This document shows positions 1-6,355 of a stretch of 11,554 nucleotides of DNA, piece after piece. Position 1 is the stretch's first letter. Every line of letters begins with the position of its first letter. This DNA is from Candidatus Dojkabacteria bacterium UBA3081 (lineage in GTDB: Bacteria > Patescibacteriota > Dojkabacteria > SC72). Both the position numbers and the translations under genes were made by a program. The notes under the pieces are model-generated. The model was given only the letters and a program-made list of their open reading frames with translations, did not search any database and was not told the DNA's origin. The DNA lies in contig DFBL01000044.1 of the NCBI GenBank assembly GCA_002366615.1, positions 18,698 through 30,251 on the forward strand, read 5' to 3'.

Positions 1-55
1 TAAATATATTACATATACTTTCATAATGCAACCTTTTATGTTAATTTATATAAAT

Positions 56-61
56 AAGGAG
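56..61 (+). promoter_or_regulatory. Shine-Dalgarno site that sets the start of the first gene
   Basis: AAGGAG lies 9 bases before the ATG at 71. It supports that ATG over the in-frame ATG at 26, which has no such site. It is the clearest ribosome binding site in the window and contrasts with the SD-less genes further on. Confidence 0.8.
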
Positions 62-70
62 AACAAACTA

Positions 71-430
71 ATGCAACTAAAAACTCCTACTCCCCTAGGA
101 GAAGAGGAACAAAAAGGAAAGGAAGGAAGAGAATCGATAACCGATCGTTTTTTGTCAATTGCAAAGAGGAAAAAGGAGGATAGAACTGTTTCATTCCCAG
201 ATATATATCTTCCAAAAAGAAATATTAAAATTAAAAAAAATGGTAGTGATATTAAATTAAAAGCTCCTACACCCTTAGATGTTAAGGGTGTAGAGGGGGG
301 AAGTGTAGAGAGTATAGAGAGTAACCCCGAAATTCCAAAAGCTTTCATAAGAGATAACTATGACAAAAAGAAGTATCGAAGAAAGAAAGTTGATGATGAG
401 GTTAAATTAAAACAGCCACAACCTCTTGGC
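71..430 (+). repeat. Three dispersed copies of a KLK-x-P-x-PLG peptide repeat
   Basis: The copies lie at 71-100, 251-280 and 401-430, all in the frame of the membrane protein gene. The second and third share the DNA core TTAAATTAAAA. The consensus is (V/I/Q)-K/L-L-K-x-P-(T/Q)-P-L-(G/D). The intervening sequences are unrelated by eye, so the motif rather than a whole domain appears conserved. Confidence 0.75.
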
Positions 431-1006
431 CAAAAGCAAACCCCTCCTCGAATTTCTTTAAAGGATATCAAAACTAATCCCTTTTTAAAGAATCTCAATC
501 CACGAAATCTACTTTTAAAGATAAAGGGGATAAAAAGCTTACCCATTGTTCAAAAGTACAACCCCCTAAGTCTAATTAAAAATATTAAACTTACAAAAGA
601 ACAGAAGAAAAAAGTAACATATGCATCCATAGTAACAGTTCCATTACTCCTTCTACTCTCACTAGCTATAGCAATACTCATATATACAAGGTCCCAACCG
701 TATACCTTAGCAAAAGAATTTTTACAAAGTATTGAACAAAATGATGTAGATAGGGCATATGAAATGACTACAGATGCATACAGGGCAGTTACAACAAAGA
801 AAGACTTTAACAAACTTGTTGTTAGACTTAACTCCGTAGATTTAGCAAATGCTAAAAGAAAAAAGAAAAAGATAGTAAATGAAGGAGCTATGGGTAAATA
901 TGCATATATTAGATACAAGGTATCAGGATACTATGTTGATATAACTGTATTTAATGATGAATCAGATTGGGGTATACACAGTATTGAATTAAGTATAATT
1001 GATTAG
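71..1006 (+). CDS. Single-pass membrane protein with repeated KLKxPxPLG motif and small extracytoplasmic domain
   Basis: I do not recognise a named family. From the ATG at 71 the protein is 311 residues. Residues 1 to about 182 form a lysine-rich, probably disordered cytoplasmic region holding three copies of one peptide: QLKTPTPLG (2-10), IKLKAPTPLD (61-70) and VKLKQPQPLG (111-120). A hydrophobic span follows at about 183-206, flanked inside by KEQKKK, which fits an N-in topology. The last 100 or so residues begin AKEFLQSIEQNDVDRAYEMT. This resembles small NTF2-like or DUF4878-like domains often found outside the membrane in CPR and Gram-positive proteins. That domain link is inference from pattern memory. 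The repeated motif suggests several docking sites for one cytoplasmic partner. The gene ends 7 bases from the 3' end of the convergent tRNA-Ser gene. The start is chosen from the AAGGAG at 56-61. Confidence 0.8.
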   Translation: MQLKTPTPLGEEEQKGKEGRESITDRFLSIAKRKKEDRTVSFPDIYLPKRNIKIKKNGSDIKLKAPTPLDVKGVEGGSVESIESNPEIPKAFIRDNYDKKKYRRKKVDDEVKLKQPQPLGQKQTPPRISLKDIKTNPFLKNLNPRNLLLKIKGIKSLPIVQKYNPLSLIKNIKLTKEQKKKVTYASIVTVPLLLLLSLAIAILIYTRSQPYTLAKEFLQSIEQNDVDRAYEMTTDAYRAVTTKKDFNKLVVRLNSVDLANAKRKKKKIVNEGAMGKYAYIRYKVSGYYVDITVFNDESDWGIHSIELSIID

Positions 1007-1012
1007 CTAATC
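1001..1012. repeat. 12-bp perfect palindrome at the gene end next to the tRNA
   Basis: GATTAGCTAATC reads the same on both strands. It covers the TAG stop at 1004-1006 and lies just before the tRNA 3' end at 1014. It has no loop or T-tract, so it is not a convincing terminator. Confidence 0.4.
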
Positions 1013-1013
1013 C

Positions 1014-1103
1014 TGGCGGAGAGAGTGGGATTCGAACCCACGGTACGGAAACCCGTACAACGGTTTTCAAGACCGTCACATTCGACCACTCTGTCATCTC
1101 TCC
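1014..1103 (-). tRNA. trnS: tRNA-Ser (anticodon UGA)
   Basis: The reverse complement folds as a class II tRNA of 90 nt. The 7-bp acceptor stem is GGAGAGA/TCTCTCC. The anticodon stem is ACGGT/ACCGT around loop CTTGAAA, giving anticodon TGA (plus-strand 1067-1069). A long variable arm GTACGG-GTTT-CCGTAC is typical of serine. The T arm is GTGGG-TTCGAAT-CCCAC. G73 and an encoded CCA end the gene (1014-1017). It reads UCA and, by wobble, other UCN serine codons. It is convergent with the membrane protein gene and divergent from secreted gene A. Confidence 0.97.
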
Positions 1104-1115
1104 ATAAAGCCTCAA

Positions 1116-1124
1116 ATTATATCA
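1116..1124 (-). promoter_or_regulatory. Extended -10 promoter of tRNA-Ser
   Basis: The minus strand reads TGATATAAT here, a perfect TGn-TATAAT extended -10. The hexamer ends about 12 bases before the tRNA 5' end at 1103, so transcription would start just ahead of the mature tRNA. No strong -35 is visible, as is usual with an extended -10. Confidence 0.65.
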
Positions 1125-1133
1125 TAAATACAT

Positions 1134-1162
1134 TTGACTAATATTCCTAACTTACCTATTAT
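1134..1162 (+). promoter_or_regulatory. Sigma70-like promoter of gene A (predicts a leaderless mRNA)
   Basis: TTGACT (1134-1139) and TATTAT (1157-1162) are separated by exactly 17 bases. Seven bases separate the -10 from the ATG at 1170, so the usual start site falls at about 1168-1170, at or within two bases of the A of the ATG. No Shine-Dalgarno site precedes the ATG. The promoter sits back to back with the tRNA promoter in a 66-bp intergenic gap. Confidence 0.65.
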
Positions 1163-1175
1163 TTCATATATGAAA
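1162..1175. repeat. 14-bp perfect palindrome over the gene A start codon
   Basis: TTTCATATATGAAA is fully self-complementary. It begins at the last base of the -10 box and covers the predicted transcription start and the ATG at 1170. The position would suit an operator, but palindromes of this length occur by chance in AT-rich DNA. Confidence 0.35.
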
Positions 1176-2375
1176 AGAAAGAAAAGCAATACAATATATA
1201 TCCTCATGTTCATCCTCTATATATTAATACCCCCATTTGTACTCTATGCTAAAGAACTAGACTCTACTAATTACAAAATAGTTGGAGTAACTACAAAACA
1301 GGGAGGACTCACACAAACTACAGATGGAGATTACTCTGCCCTATTAGAAATAGGGAGAATATCTAACAATCCTAGAAACTACTCAACTAATTATAAAATG
1401 TTTACAAGCCCCGAAGAAGCCTTCCTACCAGCAGTACCAGAAGTTTCCTGCTTTGAAACAACAACCTCAGGCTCCTCTAACTGTACAACAGGACCATCAG
1501 AGCTATCAGGAGGAATGGTTGCCATATGTGGGCCAAGTGGTTGCTATGACAAAGCCAGATTTGAAATAGATATTAATGAGAATCCAACAGATACCCTTTA
1601 CGCAGTAATGATATCTGAGGACAATTTCAATTCAGATATTAGATATATAGATGGTGCTACCTTCTGGCCAGAGGAACAAACTACTCACAATCTAAGTGAC
1701 TTTCTAACAAAAACAGATTGGGAAACAGAAGTATTTAATATTAAGGGTCTACAATCAGCAGTTACCTACTACATTAAGATATTTGCCTTACAAGGAGACT
1801 TTACACAAACCCAACCAGGACCAATTGCAAATGCTACAACATCAGGAGGCTCAATATTTTTCGATATAGACATTGAGGATGAAACAGGAGTATCTGCAGA
1901 AACAGTATCCCCTTACCAAATATCATTTACAGGTGACTACAAATTGGTAGGAGGATCCGCACCAACGACTGCAGAAGACAGAGTATGGTTAGATGCTAGT
2001 ACAAATTCAGGTGGTGGTTTTGCACTCATTGTAAGAGGAGTTAACGGAGGTTTAAAAAGTGATACAACCGGACAAACCATAGTATCCGCAACAGCTAATC
2101 TAGATGTCTCAAGCGATGGATTCGGATTACAAAGTGAATATATAGATCAAGATACCTATCCATATCTAGGTTCTATATCAGCAACAACAGATTACAGTGG
2201 AAGTGGAAACTATGTAGGAATAATTGGAATTACAGCCTCAAAAGTATATGAATCTAGCACCCCAGTATTTAATGGAAGAATGGCCTTAAAAGTTATTGCA
2301 AGACCAGGAATAGATAAGACTGCTGCAACAGATTATCAAGAGAGTGTCTACTTTGTTCTAATTCCCCGCTTTTAG
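1170..2375 (+). CDS. Secreted beta-rich surface protein A
   Basis: The predicted protein of 401 residues has a signal peptide at 1-27 (MKRKK n-region, long hydrophobic core, cleavage near LYA-KEL) and no membrane anchor or sortase motif, so it is probably exported. Residues 32-80 carry two STNYK motifs (32-36, 72-76), a start style common in CPR secreted proteins. Four cysteines at 94, 105, 120 and 125 could form disulfides. Residues about 129-227 look fibronectin-III-like (PTDTLYAVMIS, then GLQSAVTYYIKI). Residues 228-401 resemble the C-terminal half of protein B next door: STNSGGGFALIV (277-288) matches SSGYYWAV, and both proteins end with Y-x-E-x-VYFV (389-396 here). The ATG at 1170 is preferred over the upstream in-frame TTG at 1134, which lies in the -35 box. 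Function is unknown. A surface or filament subunit is the likeliest guess. Confidence 0.85.
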   Translation: MKRKKSNTIYILMFILYILIPPFVLYAKELDSTNYKIVGVTTKQGGLTQTTDGDYSALLEIGRISNNPRNYSTNYKMFTSPEEAFLPAVPEVSCFETTTSGSSNCTTGPSELSGGMVAICGPSGCYDKARFEIDINENPTDTLYAVMISEDNFNSDIRYIDGATFWPEEQTTHNLSDFLTKTDWETEVFNIKGLQSAVTYYIKIFALQGDFTQTQPGPIANATTSGGSIFFDIDIEDETGVSAETVSPYQISFTGDYKLVGGSAPTTAEDRVWLDASTNSGGGFALIVRGVNGGLKSDTTGQTIVSATANLDVSSDGFGLQSEYIDQDTYPYLGSISATTDYSGSGNYVGIIGITASKVYESSTPVFNGRMALKVIARPGIDKTAATDYQESVYFVLIPRF

Positions 2376-2452
2376 GTGTTGACAAACATTAAAATTCTAT
2401 GTAATCTCAATTATATATATTACTATTAAATATAATTTTTAAGACTGCCAAA
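2376..2452 (+). promoter_or_regulatory. Promoter region of gene B
   Basis: This 77-bp gap holds a perfect TATAAT at 2431-2436, placing a start site near 2443, about 10 bases before the GTG at 2453. Its -35 is poor. A perfect TTGACA at 2379-2384 has only a weak TAATCT at 17-bp spacing (2402-2407). Two overlapping weak promoters or one short-leader promoter are both possible. No Shine-Dalgarno site is present. Confidence 0.45.
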
Positions 2453-3574
2453 GTGAAAAAAATCCTTTCTAAATTGAAATTATTATTCCCAACTCTACTG
2501 TTAATCATATCCCTTTCCTTTGTATTAATTACCTCTGTACAAGCAGGAACATTAGCTGCTGTATATGTCTTTATGAGTAGAATTAAAATAAATCTTAATG
2601 GAACTAGTGGACAAGAAGTCGAGATGATATTAGCAATTGATACAGCTTCGGCAATAGCATCTGGGGGTACAGTTACAATTGAGTTCCCAGATACAGAAGA
2701 TAATTTTTGGTGTAGAACAGCAGGGGCATTGACTGTTACAGAAGTAACAAGCTCTGAAGCTGATTTATCTGGAACTAACTGGGAGATAGATTCAGGACTA
2801 CCAAACTCAGGGTCTGCTTTAACTGCTGCCTGTAGCATTGGAGGTGCAGGTACTGTTGATACTATAACAATAAGTAATGTAGGTGCACTTAGTGCAGGAA
2901 CTACTTATGGTGTTCAAGTATCAAATGGTTCTGCTGCTGGAGTCCTTGGTACAGATGATACCGCTGGTGAGCACACTCTAACTATTTCGGCAAGAGAAGC
3001 TGGAGTCCCTATTGATTCTAAATCCTTTAAAATATACTTAGTTACCGATGACGTTGTTGTTGTATCTGCTACAGTATCGGATATACCAAGCGTCGTATGC
3101 AATATTAGTTCAAACTCTGTTAACTTGGGAACCCTTTATGCAGGTGGTGCATACGCGACAGGAACTCATACAATAAGTACATCAACAACTTCAAGTGGTT
3201 ACTACTGGGCAGTCTATGGAACGGGAGATGGTTCAACTGACGCAGGACTTTGGAACAGCACTACATTGATACCCTCTGGTACTACAGCAACATTAGATCT
3301 TACAAACGCATCAGTATATGGCTTTGGAATGACCCTATCTGACCCCGATGCAGCTGAGGCTGCCACCGTTACTACAAATTTTGTAGATACAACTGCTGGA
3401 ACCTTTGGTACTATAGATAGGCTTTACTCTGGTGCAAAATTGGTTTTGTATCAGAATGGAACACAGGTCTCAACAGAGGAATCTACTATTACTTATGGAG
3501 CTAAAGCACAATCAGCAGCAACTTCTGGTTCATATACAGAGTACGTGTACTTCGTATGTGGCGGTTACTACTAG
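2453..3574 (+). CDS. Secreted beta-rich surface protein B
   Basis: The 373-residue protein starts at GTG 2453. Its signal peptide runs to about residue 31 (MKKILSKLK, then a hydrophobic core, cleavage near VQA-GTL). The mature protein is rich in Gly, Ser, Thr and Ala with few charges. Residues 35-205 form a first domain containing TVTIEFPD (73-80), AACS (125-128) and TYGVQVSNG (151-159). A second domain from about 206 has NLGTL (224-228), HTISTSTTSSGYYWAV (239-254) and GFGMTL (290-295). It ends with YTEYVYFV (361-368). I know comparable 'xLGTL...SxHTxxVSTxxxSGY' sequences from CPR secreted proteins. The C-terminal domain resembles that of protein A. Cysteines lie at 87, 127, 216 and 369. There is no anchor, so retention at the surface would need a partner, plausibly C or D. 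No function can be assigned. Confidence 0.87.
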   Translation: MKKILSKLKLLFPTLLLIISLSFVLITSVQAGTLAAVYVFMSRIKINLNGTSGQEVEMILAIDTASAIASGGTVTIEFPDTEDNFWCRTAGALTVTEVTSSEADLSGTNWEIDSGLPNSGSALTAACSIGGAGTVDTITISNVGALSAGTTYGVQVSNGSAAGVLGTDDTAGEHTLTISAREAGVPIDSKSFKIYLVTDDVVVVSATVSDIPSVVCNISSNSVNLGTLYAGGAYATGTHTISTSTTSSGYYWAVYGTGDGSTDAGLWNSTTLIPSGTTATLDLTNASVYGFGMTLSDPDAAEAATVTTNFVDTTAGTFGTIDRLYSGAKLVLYQNGTQVSTEESTITYGAKAQSAATSGSYTEYVYFVCGGYY

Positions 3575-3583
3575 TTTCTAGTA
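3569..3583. repeat. Short inverted repeat at the B-C junction
   Basis: TACTAG-TTT-CTAGTA is a perfect 6-bp inverted repeat with a 3-base centre. It covers the stop of gene B (TAG 3572-3574) and touches the first two bases of the TATAAT serving gene C. The adjacent AGTATAATACT (3580-3590) is itself an odd palindrome. It could be an operator or a weak RNA hairpin, but there is no T-tract. Confidence 0.35.
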
Positions 3584-3587
3584 TAAT
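3582..3587 (+). promoter_or_regulatory. -10 box of gene C (predicts a near-leaderless mRNA)
   Basis: A perfect TATAAT lies 8 bases before the ATG at 3596, so transcription should begin at about 3593-3595. No -35 resembling TTGACA is visible at 16-18 bp spacing, and there is no Shine-Dalgarno site. The box lies only 7 bases past the stop of gene B, consistent with a separate transcript for C. Confidence 0.5.
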
Positions 3588-3595
3588 ACTTGAAA

Positions 3596-4561
3596 ATGAC
3601 CTTACTAAAACTCAAGAAATATAATGCAATATTATTACTGCCCATAATAATACTCTTCACGAGCGTATCCTCTCTTTTTGCCCAAGCTAACCTCTCTATA
3701 GGTGTAGCACCAACTTCTAAAACATTAAAAATGCAATCAGGAGAAGTCTACAGTGATGAAATAGTATTTTGGAATCTTTCTCAAGAAGGAGATACTTATA
3801 GAGTATATATTAGTGGCTTTCAACAGATAGAAAACCAACCAGGTACCGCTATTATCCTAACCCCTGAAGATGATGCAATTGCTCCCTACTCTGCTTCCAA
3901 ATGGATTACTGTAGAAAAGGATACGATATATCTAGAACCTAACAAAAATACAAAGCTGAAATATACAATAGAAGTTCCAGAAGATGCAACAAAAGGAGAA
4001 TTTAATGCTGAGATATTTCTAATATCCGAAAGTGATGTACAGCAAAATATTACCGCTGCATTTGCTAATTTAGCAGCTGGTACTCCATTCTTAATACAGA
4101 TCGGTGATGACTTTATAGAGAATGCTGAATTACTACGATTTGTAACAGATAAGAAAACATATGAAAAAATAGAGGTTAATTTCTTAACAAAAATTAAAAA
4201 CCTAGGAGACACTCATATAACACCAACAGGAGAAATTATTATAGAAAACATCTTTAGACAGGAGGTAGCAAGAGTACCTTTTAACAAAAATAATCAAAGT
4301 TTACTAAGAGACAATATCGGAAACTATGAAGACTACTGGGATCAATCAAGTTATCTATCCCCAAATAAAGCAATAGCACTTGGACCAATGAAAGCCAAAC
4401 TATTAGTAACCTACAGAACCTTCCAACCGGGCTTCGCTGTATTAAATGGAGAAACAACTTTTTGGATTATACCTTGGAAGATAATAATAGCTATCCTTCT
4501 TACTCTTCTTCTTGCTATAATAATTAGAACATGGAAGAAGAAAACAGAAAAAAGAGTATAA
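3596..4561 (+). CDS. Membrane-anchored Ig-like protein C (DUF916/pilus-chaperone-like)
   Basis: This 321-residue protein has a signal peptide to about residue 31 (cleavage near AQA-NL) and a large extracytoplasmic part. A C-terminal span at about 294-311 is followed by a basic tail (RTWKKKTEKRV). The first Ig-like domain begins SIGVAPTSKTLKMQSGE and continues to LEPNKNTKLKYTIEVPEDA and KGEFNAEIFLI. This is the pattern of PapD-type and DUF916 (WxL-interacting) domains: a strand, then 'N-x-T-x-x-Y-x-I-x-x-P', then 'G-x-F/Y'. A second beta domain includes ITPTGEIIIENIF. The next gene, D, has the same architecture and alignable strands, so C and D are probably tandem paralogues. A role in holding, chaperoning or assembling secreted proteins A and B is inferred. 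The ATG at 3596 is chosen over TTG 3590 because it fits the TATAAT spacing and the signal peptide. Homology to DUF916 is a judgement by eye. Confidence 0.85.
   Translation: MTLLKLKKYNAILLLPIIILFTSVSSLFAQANLSIGVAPTSKTLKMQSGEVYSDEIVFWNLSQEGDTYRVYISGFQQIENQPGTAIILTPEDDAIAPYSASKWITVEKDTIYLEPNKNTKLKYTIEVPEDATKGEFNAEIFLISESDVQQNITAAFANLAAGTPFLIQIGDDFIENAELLRFVTDKKTYEKIEVNFLTKIKNLGDTHITPTGEIIIENIFRQEVARVPFNKNNQSLLRDNIGNYEDYWDQSSYLSPNKAIALGPMKAKLLVTYRTFQPGFAVLNGETTFWIIPWKIIIAILLTLLLAIIIRTWKKKTEKRV
4513..4521 (+). promoter_or_regulatory. Extended -10 promoter of gene D inside gene C
   Basis: TGCTATAAT is a perfect TGn-TATAAT extended -10 within the codons of the membrane span of C. The hexamer (4516-4521) ends 9 bases before the ATG of D at 4531, predicting a leader of 0-3 bases. 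No Shine-Dalgarno site precedes D. Because the site overlaps coding sequence, chance is possible, but the extended match and spacing agree with genes A, C and dnaX. Confidence 0.5.
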
Positions 4562-5463
4562 AAATCTTTAAAATAATAATATCCCTTTTTATCATCTATA
4601 CCCTGTGCGGTATGTCTTTAGTGAGTGCTAATAGTATAGATCCAGCTATAAGAAGAATTACTTTAGCTAAGGGACAGAGAAAATATGCCTCTGTTGTATA
4701 CAAAAATAGCGAAGCCTTTGATGTAGAGCTAACTATCACCCCTTATGGATATAATCCTAGAAATGATGAAATCTCTGAAGAAGAAAATGAGATATTCTTA
4801 AAAGCGGATACAGATACAATTACTGTATCTGCGAATTCATCCTTTAATATCAAATATGAGATATACCCAATAGCTAATATTAGGGAAGGTACATACTTTA
4901 ATATCCTTACAATAACACCAATTGTTGATAATCAAAATGTCTCTATAATTAGCAGTATTGCTCAATTAATAATCTTAGATGTTGTAAATGAACAAAATGA
5001 TGTTAGAGGTATTACAACTGAATCATACTCTACAGATATTGAGCTAGTCCAAAAAGGAATACCCTTTTTAACACCACTTAAACTAAAATATCTAATACTT
5101 AATAACTCCAACTATGTTCTTACACCCCAAGGTAGAATAGATGTGTTTAACGAAAGAAACGCTTACAAACCAACATATGAATATGTTAATAGGCAAGAAG
5201 AAGAAATATATCCAGATGAAATATATGAAAATCAATTTGAAGTTACCTCATGGCATATTTCAGACCTCTTTAGTAAAAGAATAGTGTATGCAGAAATATA
5301 CAATGGTATTGATTCAAATCCCCAAAAGGTTGAGCTTGAAATAAATTCATATCTACCTGAGATATTTACATTAGCAATAATATTGATTATCTCTGTTTTA
5401 GGATTAAAATACCTAAATCAAAACAAAGGAAAATCGAAAAAAGTTAAAACTAAGAAGAAGTAA
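4531..5463 (+). CDS. Membrane-anchored Ig-like protein D, probable paralogue of C
   Basis: The 310-residue protein has a long n-region (MEEENRKKSIKIFK), a hydrophobic core and a likely cleavage at VSA-NS near residue 33. A C-terminal span at about 278-292 is followed by a strongly basic tail (KGKSKKVKTKKK). The ectodomain parallels C: SIDPAIRRITLAKGQ opens the first Ig-like domain, FNIKYEIYPIANIREGTYFN matches the C segment around KLKYTIEVPEDA, and LTPQGRIDVFN matches ITPTGEIIIEN. Such proteins in monoderm bacteria sit with the ectodomain outside the membrane. The start overlaps the end of C by 31 bp, and no later methionine would keep the signal peptide. The coding end overlaps rnhC on the other strand by 14 bp, leaving no room for an ordinary terminator. 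Function is inferred only from context with A, B and C. Confidence 0.85.
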   Translation: MEEENRKKSIKIFKIIISLFIIYTLCGMSLVSANSIDPAIRRITLAKGQRKYASVVYKNSEAFDVELTITPYGYNPRNDEISEEENEIFLKADTDTITVSANSSFNIKYEIYPIANIREGTYFNILTITPIVDNQNVSIISSIAQLIILDVVNEQNDVRGITTESYSTDIELVQKGIPFLTPLKLKYLILNNSNYVLTPQGRIDVFNERNAYKPTYEYVNRQEEEIYPDEIYENQFEVTSWHISDLFSKRIVYAEIYNGIDSNPQKVELEINSYLPEIFTLAIILIISVLGLKYLNQNKGKSKKVKTKKK

Positions 5464-6355
5464 GAACCTGTTTTGTTGTTTTAAACCCAATCTTTGCTAC
5501 CCTAGAAAGCTCCTCCCTACCATACCTTTGTACAAATTCCTTGGCTTGTTCTATTACATTTGACGCTCCCTTAGGAAATTCAAACGAGTATTTACTATTC
5601 ATACTCTCCCACTCCTGCACAAATATACCCCTCGCTATAATAGAAGCTGCAGCAACCACTATATCTGATTCTCCTTTATGATGTTGTATTAATCTAACAC
5701 TATTACCTAACTCCCCCAATTCATTAATCACCCTACTTTTTGAAGATGAAAATTGATCTATGACTACATACGCACAATCAATATTTTTCTCTTTAAGATC
5801 TTTTAAACCCTTTTCAATAACTAGGGAGTGTTGTTTAGCAAGTAAAATAGATACATTTTTATACTCCTTAACAAGCCCGTTATACTCCTCTGGTCTTACA
5901 ATCGAAGAGTAATAGTATGGATAATCTTTTACCATATTAAAAAGAGAAGATATCTTCTTGTCTGAAAACTTCTTAGAATCTGCAAAACCCAAAAGCTTAA
6001 TCTTTTTGTAAAAGTCCTTTGTAACAAAACAACTTACTACAACTAAAGGACCAAAATAGTCTCCCTTACCAACTTCATCAACACCTAAATGAGAAGTAAA
6101 CTCCTCTACTACACCCTCTTCTTCCTCTATCTTCTTAATACTAGATACTAAGGATGTTAAATCTTCTTTACCTTGAAACACTAACTTACCACTTGTATAC
6201 ATAATTCCTACTGTACCATTAGGACTTCTAAATCTAAAATGTACATACTCATTCCTTTCTCTCTCTTCTACCCAATTATTAGCTAACAAAATATCCCTAA
6301 CCTTAGGTGTTTCCTTTGGACTAAATTCAAGTGTAAATGTATTTTGATTACTCAT
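5450..6355 (-). CDS. rnhC: Ribonuclease HIII
   Basis: RNase HIII cleaves the RNA strand of RNA-DNA hybrids and helps remove Okazaki primers and R-loops. The 301-residue length suits the family. Residues 1 to about 85 form the N-terminal hybrid-binding (TBP-like) domain that separates HIII from HII (TLEFSP, then GTVGIMYTSGKLVFQGK). The catalytic domain starts with GVDEVGKGDYFGPLVV (91-106). D93 and E94 belong to the D-E-x-G-K-G-D signature. D200 (VIDQF) and D231 (GESD) supply further metal ligands, and ADSKK (125-129) is conserved. The ATG overlaps the cysS stop by 8 bp (ATGAGTAA), so the two are translationally coupled. AGGAAG lies 12 bases upstream (plus-strand CTTCCT, 6368-6373). It is the last gene of the minus-strand cluster. 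Confidence 0.95.
   Translation of the reverse strand: MSNQNTFTLEFSPKETPKVRDILLANNWVEERERNEYVHFRFRSPNGTVGIMYTSGKLVFQGKEDLTSLVSSIKKIEEEEGVVEEFTSHLGVDEVGKGDYFGPLVVVSCFVTKDFYKKIKLLGFADSKKFSDKKISSLFNMVKDYPYYYSSIVRPEEYNGLVKEYKNVSILLAKQHSLVIEKGLKDLKEKNIDCAYVVIDQFSSSKSRVINELGELGNSVRLIQHHKGESDIVVAAASIIARGIFVQEWESMNSKYSFEFPKGASNVIEQAKEFVQRYGREELSRVAKIGFKTTKQVLTSS

Noticed and set aside
26..70. Upstream ATG at 26 as start of the first gene
   Set aside because: It adds a 15-residue extension without a ribosome binding site, whereas the ATG at 71 has AAGGAG at good spacing and begins directly with the repeated motif.
46..918. Long minus-strand open frames opposite the first gene
   Set aside because: They are hydrophobic shadows of a lysine-rich coding strand, with no start signals and no recognisable motifs.
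2379..2407. TTGACA box as a strong promoter for gene B
   Set aside because: The -35 is perfect, but the hexamer at 17 bp is only TAATCT, and the TATAAT at 2431 is far too distant to pair with it.
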